From positions 1 through 7,962 of the forward strand of contig JAEEUX010000110.1 of assembly GCA_016290695.1 (NCBI GenBank): DNA of 7,962 nucleotides, read 5' to 3'. Below, piece after piece: positions 1 to 6,329 of the stretch. A program made the position numbers and the translations under genes. Numbering within the stretch: the first letter of the stretch is position 1; each line of letters opens with the position of its first letter. The DNA comes from Oscillospiraceae bacterium. Its GTDB lineage: Bacteria > Bacillota > Clostridia > Oscillospirales > Oscillospiraceae. A model generated the notes under the pieces. The model did no database searches, was not told the DNA's origin, and saw nothing but the letters and a program-made list of their open reading frames with translations.

Positions 1-105
1 GCCGAGGAACTGGCACAGGTCGAACAGAAAATGATGGCAAACCATCAAAACTACCGCAAGTCCCCTTACGGCGTCGATGATTTGTATACGTTCCCGCGTG
101 GGCAT
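1..105 (-). CDS. DUF1624 / HGSNAT-like membrane protein, N-terminus only
   Basis: This is a partial gene running off the left edge; only its first 35 codons are present. The ATG lies three bases after the ychF stop (TGATAAATG). An in-frame TAA directly upstream rules out any earlier start. The peptide begins MPTRERIQIIDAVRGLAV and continues with a hydrophobic stretch containing LMVCHHFLFDL. The pattern R-x-x-x-I-D-x-x-R-G-L-A followed by an H/F-rich membrane segment and F-D-L is the characteristic start of the DUF1624 / heparan-alpha-glucosaminide N-acetyltransferase-like family. These are polytopic inner-membrane proteins thought to be acyltransferases. No good Shine-Dalgarno precedes the ATG, so translation may be coupled to ychF termination. 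The family call rests only on this N-terminal motif. Substrate and specific role cannot be inferred. Confidence 0.68.
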   Translation of the reverse strand, partial: MPTRERIQIIDAVRGLAVVLMVCHHFLFDLCQFLG

Positions 106-108
106 TTA

Positions 109-1200
109 TCAGACGTTGAAGCGGAAGAGAGTAACGTCCCCGTCCTGCATGACGTAGTCCTTGCCCTCGCTGCGGACGAGACCCTTTTCCCTGGCGGCGT
201 TCATGCTTCCGCAGGCTTTAAGGTCGTCAAACGCGACAATTTCCGCGCGGATGAAGCCGCGTTCAAAATCCGTATGTATCTTGCCCGCCGCCTGCGGCGC
301 TTTTGTGCCCTTAACGATAGTCCATGCGCGAACCTCGTCCGAGCCGCTTGTGAGGAAGGATATGAGCCCGAGGAGGCTGTAGGAGCATTTAATGAGCCTG
401 TTGAGGCCGGATTCCTTCATGCCCATTTCTTCAAGGAACATGCCCTTTTCGTCCTCCGGAAGCTCCGCTATCTCCTGCTCAAGCTTGGCACAAATCGGAA
501 GCACCTGAGAATGCTCCGCCTCCGCGTGCTTGACAACGTCGAGATAATATTTGTTCGTCTCGTAGCCGGAGAAGGTCTTTTCGTCCATGTTCGCCGCGTA
601 AATCACGGGCTTAATCGTAAGAAGCTCGGAGGCTTCGATTATCTCGCGGTCCTCGTCGGAGCATTCGTAGCTGCGGGCATTCTTGCCGGAGTTAAGATGC
701 TCCATGAGCTTTTCGAGGACTTCCGCCTCGTGGAGATACTTCTTGTCGCCCTTCCCTGCTTTCTTCGCCTTGTCTATCCTGCGCTCAAGCATTTCCATAT
801 CAGCCATGATAAGCTCAAGGTCGATGGTCTCGATGTCGCGCAGGGGGTCAGTGCTGCCCTCGACGTGGATGACGTTTTCATCGTCGAAGCAGCGCACGAC
901 GTGGATTATCGCGTCCGTCATGCGGATGTTTGAAAGGAACTTGTTGCCGAGACCCTCGCCCTTCGACGCGCCCTTGACGAGACCCGCGATATCAACGAAT
1001 TCAATGACCGCCGGGGTGTACTTCTTCGGCGAATACATATCCCGCAGATAGTCAAGTCTCTCGTCGGGAACGCTTACCATGCCGACGTTCGGCTCAATGG
1101 TGCAGAAGGGGTAATTGGCCGATTCCGCCCCCGCGTTGGTTATAGCATTAAAAAGTGTGCTCTTGCCCACGTTGGGCAGGCCGACGATTCCTAATTTCAT
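109..1200 (-). CDS. ychF: Redox-regulated ATPase YchF (OLA1-type Obg-family P-loop NTPase)
   Basis: This is a full-length 363-residue protein, the usual length for the family. It carries the P-loop GLPNVGKST at residues 7-15, the Walker B/G3 region VDIAG at 69-73 followed by the glycine-rich segment with KGASKGEG, and NMDE at 204-207. The NxxE form in place of the GTPase NKxD is the known YchF/OLA1 feature that shifts preference from GTP to ATP. The C-terminal ~85 residues form the TGS domain, including a run near HTDFERGFIRAEI. Family members act in the cytoplasm, associate with ribosomes and are linked to translation and stress responses. The start is ATG at 1200, 11 bases after AAAGGAG (complement of 1212-1218). 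A TTG three codons upstream sits only two bases from that site and is rejected. It is probably cotranscribed with the DUF1624-like gene downstream. Confidence 0.97.
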   Translation of the reverse strand: MKLGIVGLPNVGKSTLFNAITNAGAESANYPFCTIEPNVGMVSVPDERLDYLRDMYSPKKYTPAVIEFVDIAGLVKGASKGEGLGNKFLSNIRMTDAIIHVVRCFDDENVIHVEGSTDPLRDIETIDLELIMADMEMLERRIDKAKKAGKGDKKYLHEAEVLEKLMEHLNSGKNARSYECSDEDREIIEASELLTIKPVIYAANMDEKTFSGYETNKYYLDVVKHAEAEHSQVLPICAKLEQEIAELPEDEKGMFLEEMGMKESGLNRLIKCSYSLLGLISFLTSGSDEVRAWTIVKGTKAPQAAGKIHTDFERGFIRAEIVAFDDLKACGSMNAAREKGLVRSEGKDYVMQDGDVTLFRFNV

Positions 1201-1285
1201 ATATGTCAATTCTCCTTTGAGCTGTCTTTATCTGTCCGCGCATAATTTCGCCCGAAAAGCAAGCGAATTTGTGTCCATCTGATTA

Positions 1286-1314
1286 AATATACCACAACTC
1301 TCCTTTTTCCTCAA
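1286..1314 (-). promoter_or_regulatory. Predicted sigma-A-type promoter of ychF
   Basis: On the minus strand, TTGAGG (complement of 1309-1314) and TATATT (complement of 1286-1291) are separated by exactly 17 bases. This gives 4/6 and 5/6 matches to the vegetative consensus. It would give a leader of roughly 80 bases before the ychF ATG. No competing hexamer pair of similar quality was seen in this gap. Confidence 0.55.
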
Positions 1315-1344
1315 TAGGCAAAAACGATTTAATGAAATGCAAAA

Positions 1345-1356
1345 TGTAACGTTACA
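1345..1356. promoter_or_regulatory. 12-bp perfect palindrome, possible operator
   Basis: TGTAACGTTACA is a perfect dyad. Flanking GCAA and TTGC can extend the symmetry across one or two unpaired A residues. A central CG with TGTAA arms resembles LacI-family operators, although the spacing is two bases shorter than a CcpA cre site. It lies about 30 bp upstream of the predicted ychF -35 box and about 90 bp before a probable transposase remnant, so which unit it serves is unclear. The operator role is inference. Confidence 0.3.
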
Positions 1357-1398
1357 ATTGCTGTGAGACTAAAAGGATAGAAAAAAGCGGCTGAGTTT

Positions 1399-1724
1399 GT
1401 TAGGTTGAAGTTGTCACACAACGAACTAACAAAAGGAGCTAAACTGCCATGAAGAGTATAACGCAGAACAAGCGGTATTTGCATGGCCGTTCCTCCCGCT
1501 CAGGCATTGTAACGCTTGCTATATTCAGAATGTATAATCGACGCCTCAGCGTTTGTAAAGATAAAAAAGGCCTCCCACCACCGTTAGTCTTATTTACGGC
1601 CAACGGTGGTGGGAGGGGTGATTATACAACAGAACGAGCACGAATTTCGCGATTGTATGTTCCAAAAAAGGAATACGCTGTCATATTTCGGCCTCTAATT
1701 ATGCGATTTTCGCAGGAAAACTGA
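1399..1724 (+). pseudogene. Possible 5' remnant of an IS-type transposase with its leader hairpin
   Basis: An AAAGGAG site (1434-1440) precedes ATG 1449 at normal spacing, and the open frame runs 91 codons to 1724. The first residues, MKSITQNKRY, resemble the N-termini I recall for clostridial IS3/IS481-like transposases (MKSITQNMRYRQSL type). After about ten residues the similarity is lost. The rest is Arg-rich, contains the 15-bp terminator palindrome at 1571-1616 in its middle, and does not look like a folded protein. Upstream, GTTAG...GTTGT-cac-ACAAC...CTAAC (1399-1430) forms an imperfect stem just before the ribosome-binding site. My reading is a deleted insertion sequence that kept only its left end. 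No terminal inverted repeats or target duplication could be found, so this is a weak call. Confidence 0.3.
1563..1616 (-). terminator. Strong intrinsic terminator for the minus-strand surface-protein operon
   Basis: Arms at 1571-1585 and 1602-1616 are a perfect 15-bp GC-rich inverted repeat around a 16-base loop. Read on the minus strand, the stem is followed by CC and then six T residues (complement of the A-run at 1563-1568). No T-run exists on the plus side, so it acts leftward. It lies about 245 bp beyond the stop of the SLH protein gene. It also shields the ychF promoter from readthrough. Confidence 0.75.
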
Positions 1725-1861
1725 GCATTTTTCGTGAGTCGTGCGGGGCACACGTCATTAGCAATCGGTGCCGCCTCTTCCTGCATCTGGCAGGTCGCGT
1801 GAGTGTAGCTGTGGGACAGGTCGCGGCGGGGCAGCGCATGGAGCGGGCTCTGCCTTATTAA
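1617..1861. other. Gene-poor 3' flank of the SLH protein gene
   Basis: No convincing gene is present. Five bases after the SLH protein stop lies an 8-bp hairpin with one mismatch (arms 1830-1837 and 1847-1854). It has no T-run on the minus strand, so it is at best an mRNA 3'-end structure. A 54-codon minus-strand reading frame (1622-1786) ends just before the terminator but has no ribosome-binding site and no recognisable family. Two tiny hairpins (around 1747-1759 and 1780-1794) have no clear role. Confidence 0.4.
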
Positions 1862-3991
1862 TTAATACTGCATTAGCAGATAAATGATTTTCGAGATCTC
1901 CGCGCGGGAAAGTGTGCGGTCTGGGCCGAAGCTGCCATCGGGGTAACCGTTTACGATTCCGGCGCTGTGCAGCGCGAGAACAGCGGGTTTATCGCAGTCA
2001 GAGAAAGCATCCGTGGTGCCGCTGACCTCGAAGAGCTTTGCCGCAGCGGTACAAAAATCCAGTCGCGAGATTTTTGCGCTGCCGTCCGGGCTTACCTCAT
2101 AAAGGCCCAGTTCCGCCGCCTTGCGCATAGCAGTGGAGGCCCATGTACTGCCAGTAACGTCGGTAAGGTCTCCGTGAGCACAAAGCAGCAGCTTCATAGC
2201 CTGCGCCCAGGTCAGCGTGCCGTTTGGATCAAAGCTTCCATTGCCCATTCCGTCAATCACGCCCGCTTCGCTCAGTTTGGTGACAAAGCTATAGCACCAT
2301 GCGTTCTCGGGTACATCGGAAAAGGTTTTCGCCGCAGAAACGTCGGTATTTGTCTGGCTCGCGGAAGGCATTTGACCGCCAGGCGCTGTCGCTCCGCCGG
2401 AGGGCATCTGACTGCCAGAAGGCGTCTTAGTCTCCGTGGGTTCCTGGTTTCCCGGAAATCCGCCCATTTTGCTACCTTCGCTTCCGGCTTCCGTTGTGGC
2501 TGCGGAGCTGCCGTTCACGGCAAGCGTATAGCTCTCTCCCTCTGACAGAGCAGCGGAACTGAAAAAGACATAAGCTGCGCTTCGCGTGGAAACGGCAGAG
2601 CAAAGCGTTTGACCGCTGCCGTCAAGAATGCTGACAGTATCTCCGGCGGAGATTGAGACTGTGCTTCCCGCAGCGTTCATTCCCGCAGGGCCGCCAAAGC
2701 CGGGCTCATTTACGCCGGGCTGCCCGCCCATTTCAGGAGCGCCTTCCATTCCGCCCTGTCCGGGCATGGTGTGCTGTTTTCTCATATTGCCCATTTCTCC
2801 CTGTCCGGGCATGGGAGACTGATTGCGCATATTACCCATTCCGCCCTGTCCGGGCATGCCGCCCATGCCGCCGACCGCACCGAAGGAAAGATACGGCTGA
2901 GTGGCGGAAGACGGAGTCTGAGGCATGCCTGCCGAGCCGATGGCCAGCACTGTACCGCCGCTGAGCGTGAAGGTTCCGTCGCTGTCAAGCGGGCTGTTAT
3001 CATTCTGGCTCGAGGAGAAAACCTGAACATTGCCGCCAGCCAGCGTCAGGGTTCCATTGGAATCGATTCCATCGCCGCCGCTCGCGTCAACACAAAGCGT
3101 TCCTCCGTAGATGTTGCATGAGAAGCTATAGCCGCTGAGGTCGCTGTTGCCGGCGTTGATGCCGTCGTCGGAAGAGTGAACGGTGATGCTTCCGCTGTAA
3201 ATATTTACCGTCGCCGCCTCAATGCCTTCATTGCTCTGGCTGACAAGGATAGCGGGTCCCTCAGTGCCCTGTTCGCCGATATTGAGTACATAATCGCTCT
3301 TAATGCCGTCGTCAGCCGCGCTTACAGTGACGTTTCCGCTGAGAATATTGAGCTCTTGGTCGGCTTTAAGACCGTCGTTTACATTGGCGGTAATATTCAG
3401 AGTCAGTTCCTTGATGGTGAGCCACGACTCCCCATCGTCTTCGGTGGACATACCGCCCTTGACGCCGTTTTTCCCGTTGGCAATCACATTTATCGTGCCG
3501 CTTCCGCAAACCGTGATCTGCGAGCCGTCCTTGCATTTTATTACCGCATTTTCCGCGTTTGTGTTGTCGGGGTAATCATCGTCGTTGTTATAGGCATTGT
3601 CAGTCAGCGTGTTGACGCTGCCTGCGGCGGCAACTATGGTAACCGCTGTGCTTTTATTGCAGGTGATCGGCGCGGTATCAGAGCTTGTCAGCGTCAGACC
3701 GTTCAACACAAGCACAACATCAGTCGTACCTTTTTTCACCTTGATCGAGCCATCTGAGCAACTGCCGGAGATCACATAGGTTCCGCTGCCGTTCAGGGTT
3801 AATGCAGTTCCGTCGATCTTGTATCCGCTGTAGCTGCCCTCCGAAACGGTAATGCCGCTATCGCTGAAAACGAAGCGCGTCGCTCCGGCAGCGTCATATT
3901 CCTCCGCAGACGCCGGAAGCGCCATCATCGCGAAAAGCAGGGCGATTACGATTATTGATGCCAGTATTTTATTTCCGGTTTGATGTTTCAT
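1862..3991 (-). CDS. Secreted Cthe_2159-like carbohydrate-binding beta-helix protein with C-terminal SLH repeats
   Basis: This is a 709-residue exported surface protein. Residues 1-29 are a Sec signal peptide: a KILASIIVIALLFAMMA core, then ALPASA|EE with likely cleavage after A29. Residues ~45-355 match the Cthe_2159 / DUF4353 carbohydrate-binding domain, a calcium-dependent parallel beta-helix that binds acidic polysaccharides. Its turns recur as NDG, DDG, NEG, DDG and GDG at 205-207, 227-229, 254-256, 275-277 and 306-308. Residues ~374-445 are a Gly/Met/Pro-rich linker with three 15-residue repeats beginning MPGQG at 379, 394 and 409. After a small beta region (~447-500) and a Ser/Thr/Pro stretch, SLH repeats follow at ~556-604, a degenerate one at ~615-653, and 663-703. 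These probably anchor it to a secondary cell-wall polymer. GGAGG lies 7 bases before the ATG. It is the last gene of the operon, 92 bp after the DUF4956 gene. Actual ligand unknown. Confidence 0.88.
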   Translation of the reverse strand: MKHQTGNKILASIIVIALLFAMMALPASAEEYDAAGATRFVFSDSGITVSEGSYSGYKIDGTALTLNGSGTYVISGSCSDGSIKVKKGTTDVVLVLNGLTLTSSDTAPITCNKSTAVTIVAAAGSVNTLTDNAYNNDDDYPDNTNAENAVIKCKDGSQITVCGSGTINVIANGKNGVKGGMSTEDDGESWLTIKELTLNITANVNDGLKADQELNILSGNVTVSAADDGIKSDYVLNIGEQGTEGPAILVSQSNEGIEAATVNIYSGSITVHSSDDGINAGNSDLSGYSFSCNIYGGTLCVDASGGDGIDSNGTLTLAGGNVQVFSSSQNDNSPLDSDGTFTLSGGTVLAIGSAGMPQTPSSATQPYLSFGAVGGMGGMPGQGGMGNMRNQSPMPGQGEMGNMRKQHTMPGQGGMEGAPEMGGQPGVNEPGFGGPAGMNAAGSTVSISAGDTVSILDGSGQTLCSAVSTRSAAYVFFSSAALSEGESYTLAVNGSSAATTEAGSEGSKMGGFPGNQEPTETKTPSGSQMPSGGATAPGGQMPSASQTNTDVSAAKTFSDVPENAWCYSFVTKLSEAGVIDGMGNGSFDPNGTLTWAQAMKLLLCAHGDLTDVTGSTWASTAMRKAAELGLYEVSPDGSAKISRLDFCTAAAKLFEVSGTTDAFSDCDKPAVLALHSAGIVNGYPDGSFGPDRTLSRAEISKIIYLLMQY
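2754..2859 (-). repeat. Three-copy 45-bp coding repeat in the Gly/Met-rich linker
   Basis: The 15-base core CCCTGTCCGGGCATG recurs at 2754, 2799 and 2844, exactly 45 bp apart. It encodes three 15-residue units, MPGQGGMGNMRNQSP, MPGQGEMGNMRKQHT and MPGQGGMEGAPEMGG. The third translated unit diverges after MPGQGGM. Keeping the reading frame at a 45-bp period makes unit gain or loss tolerable, so linker length may vary between strains. Confidence 0.8.
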
Positions 3992-4083
3992 TTGAGTGCC
4001 TCCATAGTTAGTATTTTAATAATTAATTACTCCATCTTATTTCAAACAACTCAGTAATTGCGATTTCCTTCAAATATGCAGGA

Positions 4084-4755
4084 TTATAATTGATTTGCCT
4101 GTTCCGTGTAAGGCAGAATAGAAATCTCGAGGTTTCCGTTTCGTGTGCGCAGCTCGTCAATAAAAGCCTTTTCCTCTGCCGGGTTCTTTATCTGAATCTT
4201 ATAGGACAGACGGAACATGCTGCCCATGGCAGTAGTCTTCACGCCGCAGGGTTCAGCCTTATCCAGGTAGCGGGCAAAGGCATCGTCAAAGGCGCCGCTG
4301 TATTCCAGCGTTTCCGGGATGGTGATTCGCAGGAGCCGGTCAGCCGACATGCCGTTGTGCTCGAAGATGTGTACTTTGCTCAGCAGCAAAAACAGCAGCG
4401 CCATAGCAAGCAGGATGATGACCCCGTAGGCAATATAGCCCATCCCGAAGGCTATTCCTGAACCCATGGCAACCAGAATTGCGGCAATCTCATCTGCGCT
4501 GCCCGGTGCGGAGCGAAAACGTATGAGTCCAAAGGCGCCCCCGATGGCAACGCCCGCGCCTATATTGCCGTTGACGAAAGTGATTACGGCGCCAACAACG
4601 AAAGGAATAAGCGCGCTAACGATGAAAAATCGCTTTGTGGAGCGGACGCGGAAGCTCATTATCCAGGAGAACACGAATCCTGAGATGAGTGCGGCTGCTG
4701 CCATAGTAAAAAACTGGGCCGGTGTGACCGAAGAGGAATAAATCGATTCAAACAT
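4084..4755 (-). CDS. DUF4956 multi-spanning membrane protein
   Basis: This 223-residue integral membrane protein has four or five hydrophobic segments (~14-34, 43-61, 65-78, 90-107, 109-126) and a soluble C-terminal domain of ~97 residues, probably cytoplasmic. The segment GGAFGLIRFRSAPGSADEIAA at 72-92, with RFRS at 79-82 between two Gly-rich helices, is the DUF4956 signature. The family has no established biochemical function. It is repeatedly encoded beside VTC-domain, CotH and Cthe_2159-like genes, as here. The start is the ATG at 4755, preceded by AAAGGAG at 8 bases. Longer frames up to 4842 only extend into the end of the VTC gene and are rejected. It begins 14 bp after the VTC stop, so the two are cotranscribed. 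A role as the membrane partner of the VTC protein is inference. Confidence 0.87.
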   Translation of the reverse strand: MFESIYSSSVTPAQFFTMAAAALISGFVFSWIMSFRVRSTKRFFIVSALIPFVVGAVITFVNGNIGAGVAIGGAFGLIRFRSAPGSADEIAAILVAMGSGIAFGMGYIAYGVIILLAMALLFLLLSKVHIFEHNGMSADRLLRITIPETLEYSGAFDDAFARYLDKAEPCGVKTTAMGSMFRLSYKIQIKNPAEEKAFIDELRTRNGNLEISILPYTEQANQL

Positions 4756-4769
4756 GATGCTTTCTCCTT

Positions 4770-5507
4770 TCATGCAACGCCGAGGTATTTCGGCTTTTCT
4801 ATTTGAACGGTGTTGTGTTGCTCTTTCATAAGCTCTCGGCAATAAGCCTCGCCGTACTTGGAAAAACTGCTCTTGAATATTCCCCCCTCGCTCAAAGCCG
4901 CCGAGAGCCAGAGCGGCATAGCGTCCTGAACCTTGATTTCCAAAATGCTCCAGCCGTTTTCCAGAAGCGGGAGCCCGTCCATGGATTCAGTCAGCGTCAG
5001 TCCGTGCATCCTGTATCGGGGATTATAGTCTATGGTAAGCCGCAGATCGCCGCCGGGCTCAAAATACGCCGTGCGGTCATAGATTATGAGGCAGGCAGGA
5101 ACGAGCGTGCCGTAAAAGTCCCGAAAGTATGCAAGCTCCTTTTGTATTTGCCCGCTGCCGCCCAGGGCGTTTTCCCCGGCAAAAAACTTCTCGACCTGCG
5201 TTAAGCTTGACTGTACCCGTCGTTTGTAGACGATGCCGTCGTACTTTCGCTTCAGTTCCAGAAAAACCGGCGACGTATCCGTGGCGAGGCCGTAGGAACG
5301 CAAGCGTAGCTTTTCCTTGTAAGCCGGCTTTTCCATGCTGGCGCGAACCAGTTGTGAGTCGGGCGTATCATAATATAGAGATGCGATGGATGTAAGACCG
5401 AATTCGTCGATTTTCATGTGCCCCTCAAGCTTACGCAGAAGAAAGTCTGTCTGTCCGGGGCTCATCAGGTATTTCATTTCATATCGTTTCATGACCGTTA
5501 TTGCCAT
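4770..5507 (-). CDS. VTC-domain protein (polyphosphate polymerase-like, CYTH/triphosphate tunnel fold)
   Basis: This 245-residue cytoplasmic protein is essentially a single VTC domain. The tunnel-lining charged residues of the Vtc4 family are visible in order: R8, E10 and K12 (KRYEMKY); YYDTP at 45-49; K66, R68 and R70 (EKLRLRSYG); E84, K86 and K88; KRR at 95-97; Y143 and R145 (IIYDRTAY); R156, T158 and D160 (LRLTID); E190 and K192 (LEIKV); and FSKY at 215-218. In yeast Vtc4 this fold makes polyphosphate from nucleoside triphosphate. The stand-alone bacterial versions lack the SPX domain and their substrate in this operon type is unproven. All main catalytic positions look intact. The start is ATG at 5507, 8 bases after AAGGAGG; a TTG at 5552 lies upstream of that site. 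First gene of the operon, divergent from the response regulator. Confidence 0.87.
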   Translation of the reverse strand: MAITVMKRYEMKYLMSPGQTDFLLRKLEGHMKIDEFGLTSIASLYYDTPDSQLVRASMEKPAYKEKLRLRSYGLATDTSPVFLELKRKYDGIVYKRRVQSSLTQVEKFFAGENALGGSGQIQKELAYFRDFYGTLVPACLIIYDRTAYFEPGGDLRLTIDYNPRYRMHGLTLTESMDGLPLLENGWSILEIKVQDAMPLWLSAALSEGGIFKSSFSKYGEAYCRELMKEQHNTVQIEKPKYLGVA

Positions 5508-5572
5508 GGCGTTCGCCTCCTTATCGGATTCTGGACTCAGTTTACGCCGCAATGATTGATGGTTTATTGAAG

Positions 5573-5603
5573 ATTATAAAAAAATATTTCAACACTTTTT
5601 CAA
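5573..5603 (-). promoter_or_regulatory. Predicted promoter of the VTC-DUF4956-SLH protein operon
   Basis: On the minus strand, TTGAAA (complement of 5598-5603, 5/6 match) and a perfect TATAAT (complement of 5573-5578) are 19 bases apart. Transcription would start near 5566, about 60 bases before the VTC ATG. The long spacer suggests a weak or activator-dependent promoter. The -35 box coincides with one half of the TTTCAA direct repeat. Confidence 0.5.
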
Positions 5604-5608
5604 TAATT
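5587..5608. promoter_or_regulatory. Candidate response-regulator binding site (11-bp direct repeat)
   Basis: TTTCAACACTT at 5587-5597 is followed directly by TTTCAATAATT at 5598-5608. Two TTTCAA half-sites at an 11-bp centre spacing are the arrangement bound by head-to-tail dimers of OmpR/PhoB-family regulators. The site overlaps the -35 of the leftward promoter and lies just upstream of the rightward -10. Binding by the adjacent regulator is inference. Confidence 0.4.
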
Positions 5609-5619
5609 GGCTGTATAAT
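5591..5619 (+). promoter_or_regulatory. Predicted promoter of the two-component operon
   Basis: A perfect TATAAT at 5614-5619 lies about 24 bases before the TTG start. At 17 bp spacing the -35 position (5591-5596) reads AACACT and is poor. This suggests a promoter dependent on an activator, fitting the direct repeat that overlaps this position. The short distance to the start means a short leader that is almost entirely ribosome-binding site. Confidence 0.5.
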
Positions 5620-5629
5620 AAAGGCAACA

Positions 5630-5645
5630 GGGGGTGATACATTTG
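5630..5645 (+). promoter_or_regulatory. Ribosome-binding site that sets the TTG start of the response regulator
   Basis: GGGGGTGAT at 5630-5638 is complementary to nearly the whole 16S anti-Shine-Dalgarno (one difference from GGAGGTGAT). The GTG at 5634 lies inside this pairing region, so it cannot be the start. The TTG at 5643 has proper spacing and begins the typical MKILIVEDE sequence. Confidence 0.75.
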
Positions 5646-6329
5646 AAAATACTGATTGTGGAAGACGAAGAGGGTCTGCGTGAGGCGCTCATCCGTACTC
5701 TTACAGGCGAGGGTTATCTCGCTGACGGAGCAGCCGACGGCGATGAGGGCTATCAGATGATCTGCACGAGGCTATATGATCTGGTGCTGCTGGATATCAT
5801 GCTGCCGGTCTACGACGGTCTTGAGGTTTTGCGCCGCATCCGCAAGCAGGGCTTCGATGTACCGGTCATCATGCTGACAGCCCGCAGCACATTGGAGGAC
5901 AAGGTAGAAGGCATTGATTTAGGCGCGGACGATTATCTGACAAAGCCCTTCGCCATGCCGGAGCTCCTTGCCCGCATCCGTATGGTCACCCGCCGCGTCA
6001 CAGGAAGCGTTGCGGACAACCGGCTGCGCTTCGGCGACCTCGTTCTGGACACGCAGAGCTACACGCTCGAATGCTCCGGCAAGGCTCGCTCTGTCCGCCT
6101 CGGTGCGAAAGAATATCAGCTTATGGAATACCTTATACGGAACGCCAATCAGGTTCTTTCCCGCGAGCAGATTACCCAACGTGTCTGGGGCTATGACGCG
6201 GATGCGGAATATAATAATGTAGACGTCTATGTCTCATTTCTGCGCAAGAAAATAAAGTTCGTGCAATCTGAGGCAAGGATCAGCTCGGTGCGCGGCATAG
6301 GCTATGAATTGGAGGCAGGCTCGGAATGA
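5643..6329 (+). CDS. OmpR/PhoB-family DNA-binding response regulator
   Basis: This 228-residue transcription factor is activated by phosphorylation from the kinase encoded next to it. The receiver domain (1-~115) has the acidic pair E7/D8, phospho-acceptor D51 in LVLLDIMLP, T79 in VIMLTAR, and K101 in DDYLTKPF, so all conserved signalling residues are present. The C-terminal winged-helix domain (~127-226) shows the family pattern: LVLDTQSYTL, then LGAKEYQLMEYLIRNANQVLSREQI, VWGYDADAEYNNVDVYVSFLRKKI and the closing SVRGIGYELE. The start is TTG with a strong ribosome-binding site. The ORF overlaps the kinase start by 4 bases (ATGA), indicating translational coupling. Likely targets are its own promoter and the divergent VTC operon, through the TTTCAA repeat. 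The signal sensed is unknown, so no gene name is assigned. Confidence 0.95.
   Translation: MKILIVEDEEGLREALIRTLTGEGYLADGAADGDEGYQMICTRLYDLVLLDIMLPVYDGLEVLRRIRKQGFDVPVIMLTARSTLEDKVEGIDLGADDYLTKPFAMPELLARIRMVTRRVTGSVADNRLRFGDLVLDTQSYTLECSGKARSVRLGAKEYQLMEYLIRNANQVLSREQITQRVWGYDADAEYNNVDVYVSFLRKKIKFVQSEARISSVRGIGYELEAGSE

Noticed and set aside
31..933. Long plus-strand open frame of 300 codons
   Set aside because: It lies wholly antisense to the well-conserved ychF, has no ribosome-binding site and reads as low-complexity Leu/Val/Ala/Arg shadow sequence.
1622..1786. Minus-strand 54-codon frame ending just before the 15-bp terminator, with an internal 20-codon start that could be a leader peptide
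   Set aside because: No adequate ribosome-binding site for the long form and no run of regulatory codons. The terminator has no alternative antiterminator pairing that I can see, and there is no leftward gene just downstream to attenuate.
1967..2545. Plus-strand open frames inside the SLH protein gene (also 2653-2964, 3176-3757 and others)
   Set aside because: They are antisense to a gene with a signal peptide, recognisable domains and a good ribosome-binding site. Their compositions match reverse-strand shadows.
5501..5683. Plus-strand 60-codon frame across the divergent promoter region
   Set aside because: It covers the VTC start, both predicted promoters and the regulator's ribosome-binding site, and has no homology-like features.
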